Shown here one piece after another: positions 5,611-6,770 of a stretch of 6,770 nt of DNA. Source of the DNA: Methanobacteriota archaeon. GTDB lineage: Archaea > Halobacteriota > Methanosarcinia > Methanosarcinales > Methanoperedenaceae. The notes beneath the pieces were generated by a model. It made no database searches, was not told the DNA's origin, and saw nothing but the letters and a program-made list of their open reading frames with translations. How positions within the stretch are numbered: the first letter of the stretch is position 1; each line of letters starts with the position of its first letter. Position numbers and translations under genes: made by a program. The DNA is taken from NCBI GenBank assembly GCA_018899795.1, contig JAHIHJ010000028.1:1-6770 (forward strand), read 5' to 3'.

Positions 5611-5725
5611 ACAGATTTTTACAGATCCGCGCGTATCCGCGTCGACTGTCACGCCAGTCGATTGCGTGCACACGTATGCCAGTGCGCTGGCATACGTGGT
5701 CGTGTACTCCGCGCAATCCGTGTCC
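5611..5725. repeat. Structured intergenic repeat: two hairpins between related direct repeats
   Basis: A pair of related sequences, TCCGCGCGTATCCGCGTC (5626-5643) and TCCGCGCAATCCGTGTCC (5708-5725), stands as direct repeats differing by a one-base gap and a few substitutions. Between them lie two hairpins: TCGACTG/CAGTCGA (5642-5648, 5655-5661, 6-nt loop) and a perfect 12-bp stem, CACGTATGCCAG/CTGGCATACGTG (5671-5682, 5687-5698), with loop TGCG. An ACAGAT motif occurs twice at the left border (5611, 5621). The ATCCGCG-type units resemble the dispersed intergenic repeat class to which the 2310-2381 palindrome also seems to belong. No gene is seen in it. Confidence 0.65.
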
Positions 5726-5895
5726 TATCGTACGGTTTTTCTCTTAACTGATGACAAATGAATCACTATATCAAGTTCTAAAGCCGCCATCTTTTGTTTC
5801 ACCTGCTGTTTCGGGCTGTGGCTGACGATACGGGAACTGCTTCGCAGCATTGCACTTCCCTTCATGCGGAAGCCGCGCGGTGGGATTTTCATCAT
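5725..5895 (-). CDS. Small basic hypothetical protein, doubtful
   Basis: A 56-residue frame from ATGATG at 5895, beginning MMKIPPRGFRMKG and ending with a charged helix-like stretch QQVKQKMAALELDIVIHLSS. I do not recognise it. The frame continues upstream to 6003, but that extension is A/T-rich with no coding character. No SD is visible; a weak AATATACA box lies about 20 bp upstream. It sits in a region of gene fragments and ends inside the repeat border, so it may be a remnant or chance. Confidence 0.2.
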   Translation of the reverse strand: MMKIPPRGFRMKGSAMLRSSSRIVSHSPKQQVKQKMAALELDIVIHLSSVKRKTVR

Positions 5896-5963
5896 TGAGG
5901 ACACACGCTGTATATTGCGTTGTATGGAAAAGCGCAGGTAGATTAAATAATACCCTATCTCAA

Positions 5964-5973
5964 TAGTATATAT
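5964..5973 (+). promoter_or_regulatory. Possible TATA box before the DUF4367-like fragment
   Basis: AGTATATATT is a good TATA-like sequence. It would start transcription near 5995, after the TTG at 5980 but 40 bp before the ATG pair at 6037-6042. If used, it favours the later start. Confidence 0.3.
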
Positions 5974-5979
5974 TAGAAC

Positions 5980-6306
5980 TTGGATTCGCATAAAACGTAT
6001 CATTTCCCGGCTGGATATACTTTCAAGAGCACGACAATGATGAAATTTGACAGGATCGAGATGGTAAACTGGTTATATATGGAGGGAACGAAGACACTCT
6101 CTATCACCGAAAAGCTAAAGGAGGACACTCTGGCTATAGACATGGACGGAATCGAAAAAGTTAGCATCAACGGCGCTGAAGGGAAACTCCTGTCCCTGCC
6201 GACTGGTGGCAAATTGCTCACATGGAGCAGCGCAAAACTTGAGTTCATGCTTTCGTCCGAATTGAGCAGGGAAGAGATGATAAAGGTGGCAGCGTCCATG
6301 AAATGA
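5980..6306 (+). CDS. DUF4367-like C-terminal domain, probably N-terminally truncated
   Basis: The 108-codon frame from TTG 5980 reads FPAGYTFKSTTMMKFDRIEMVNWLYMEGTKTLSITEK (about 9-45), then VSINGAEGKLLSLPTGGKLLTWSSAKLEFMLSSELSREEMIKVAASMK. A 'PxGY' opening, a string of short beta strands, 'INGxEG', 'LxW' and 'LSxEExIKxAxS' near the end are the pattern of the DUF4367 domain. This usually forms the C-terminal part of longer, exported LolA/anti-sigma-like proteins. Here a TAG at 5974 closes the frame just before the domain, and no signal peptide or N-terminal domain is found upstream in any frame. Either it is a freestanding domain or, more likely, the 3' remnant of a longer gene. The start is uncertain: TTG 5980 keeps the whole domain; ATG 6037 or 6040 loses its first strand. 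Confidence 0.55.
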   Translation: MDSHKTYHFPAGYTFKSTTMMKFDRIEMVNWLYMEGTKTLSITEKLKEDTLAIDMDGIEKVSINGAEGKLLSLPTGGKLLTWSSAKLEFMLSSELSREEMIKVAASMK

Positions 6307-6365
6307 CCAGGGGCAATATAACATGAACTTGCCGGTGAAACATTGAACGAGAGAAATATTTCCAT

Positions 6366-6749
6366 TTGTTCTATTTCTTCCAGTTCTTTTTTTCCCTGGT
6401 TGAAAGGTCACAAGGACATGGAACAACCCTTTTCATGGTAGTTGTTCTATACAGCTTTGTCATGTGGAGCTTTTTGGGCATGAAATTCCGGATCACCGAC
6501 AAAAGCGTAGAGGCTGTGATGCCTCCTTTTGTTTACAGCGTCCCTTTCTCTGAGATAACAGGAATGAGAACGATAGAAAATATCCCATGGCATGCGGGCT
6601 GGGGTCTGCGGGTATGGGGTGATCGCCTTGCTTTTATTAGCATGCATAAAAGAGCGGTTGAGATCGAAAAAGGAAGCGGTTTCTTCAAAAAAGTAATTTT
6701 GACAACTAAAGAACCTGAAGAGTTCATTGACCGGGTTAATAGTTATTAA
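6366..6749 (+). CDS. Membrane-anchored bacterial-PH-like protein with damaged 5' end
   Basis: The 127-codon frame has a membrane segment (TTLFMVVVLYSFVMWSFLGM, about 20-39) followed by a beta-rich soluble domain: MKFRITDKSVEAVMPPFVYSVPFSEITGMR, WGLRVWGDRLAFISMHKRAVEIEKGSGFFKKVILTTKEPEEFIDRV. This resembles the PH-like domains of small archaeal and bacterial membrane proteins; the role is unknown. The TTG at 6366 is a poor start with no SD. A better beginning is ATG 6323 (MNLPVKH), with AGGGGC 10 bp upstream, but that frame meets TGA at 6344. It then reads TREIFPFVLFLPVLFF, a convincing first membrane segment, before being out of register by one base at a T7 run (6387-6393). Removing one T would join it to the main frame. 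The gene is probably a recent pseudogene, or the T run is a sequencing error. Confidence 0.6.
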   Translation: MFYFFQFFFSLVERSQGHGTTLFMVVVLYSFVMWSFLGMKFRITDKSVEAVMPPFVYSVPFSEITGMRTIENIPWHAGWGLRVWGDRLAFISMHKRAVEIEKGSGFFKKVILTTKEPEEFIDRVNSY

Positions 6750-6770
6750 AAAGCAACTTTTGTTTCAGCA

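Overview
The window looks like a euryarchaeal chromosome, most likely from the Methanosarcinales or their ANME relatives. This rests on an aIF1A - RIO1 - KH-domain (Dim2/Pno1-like) cluster, a DUF2111 protein (a family known mainly from methanogens), an archaeal VapB antitoxin, TATA-box promoters with short or absent leaders, and an oligo-T terminator. The exact taxon cannot be fixed from the sequence alone.

Left part (1-2400). Two genes on the minus strand, a GNAT acetyltransferase cut by the window edge and the DUF2111 gene, diverge from a plus-strand operon of aIF1A, RIO1 kinase and a two-KH-domain RNA-binding protein. The operon is tightly packed (8-bp gap, then a 4-bp ATGA overlap) and ties translation initiation to small-subunit rRNA maturation. 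aIF1A appears to start at a non-canonical CTG. A 72-bp imperfect palindrome built of 10-nt units lies between this operon and the convergent aminotransferase gene.

Middle part (2400-5210). All genes are on the minus strand: a class V PLP aminotransferase, an orphan VapB-type antitoxin that is probably leaderless, and a two-gene operon. That operon encodes a Cys-rich AbrB/SpoVT regulator, resembling the 'HgcAB-associated' family, followed 12 bp later by an ArsM-type arsenite methyltransferase. Its TATA box is bracketed by TTCTGA/TCAGAA half-sites, a candidate metal- or metalloid-responsive operator. It ends in a T9 tract.

Right part (5210-6770). This looks like a gene graveyard. It holds an N-terminal fragment of glycine decarboxylase subunit 2 (gcvPB), a structured repeat with two hairpins between related direct repeats, a lone C-terminal DUF4367-like domain without its usual N-terminal part, and a membrane-anchored PH-like protein whose 5' end carries a TGA and an apparent +1 shift in a T7 run.

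No complete new system is proven here. The best leads are the regulator/arsM operon with its bracketed promoter, the CTG start of aIF1A, and the decayed region with its repeat.
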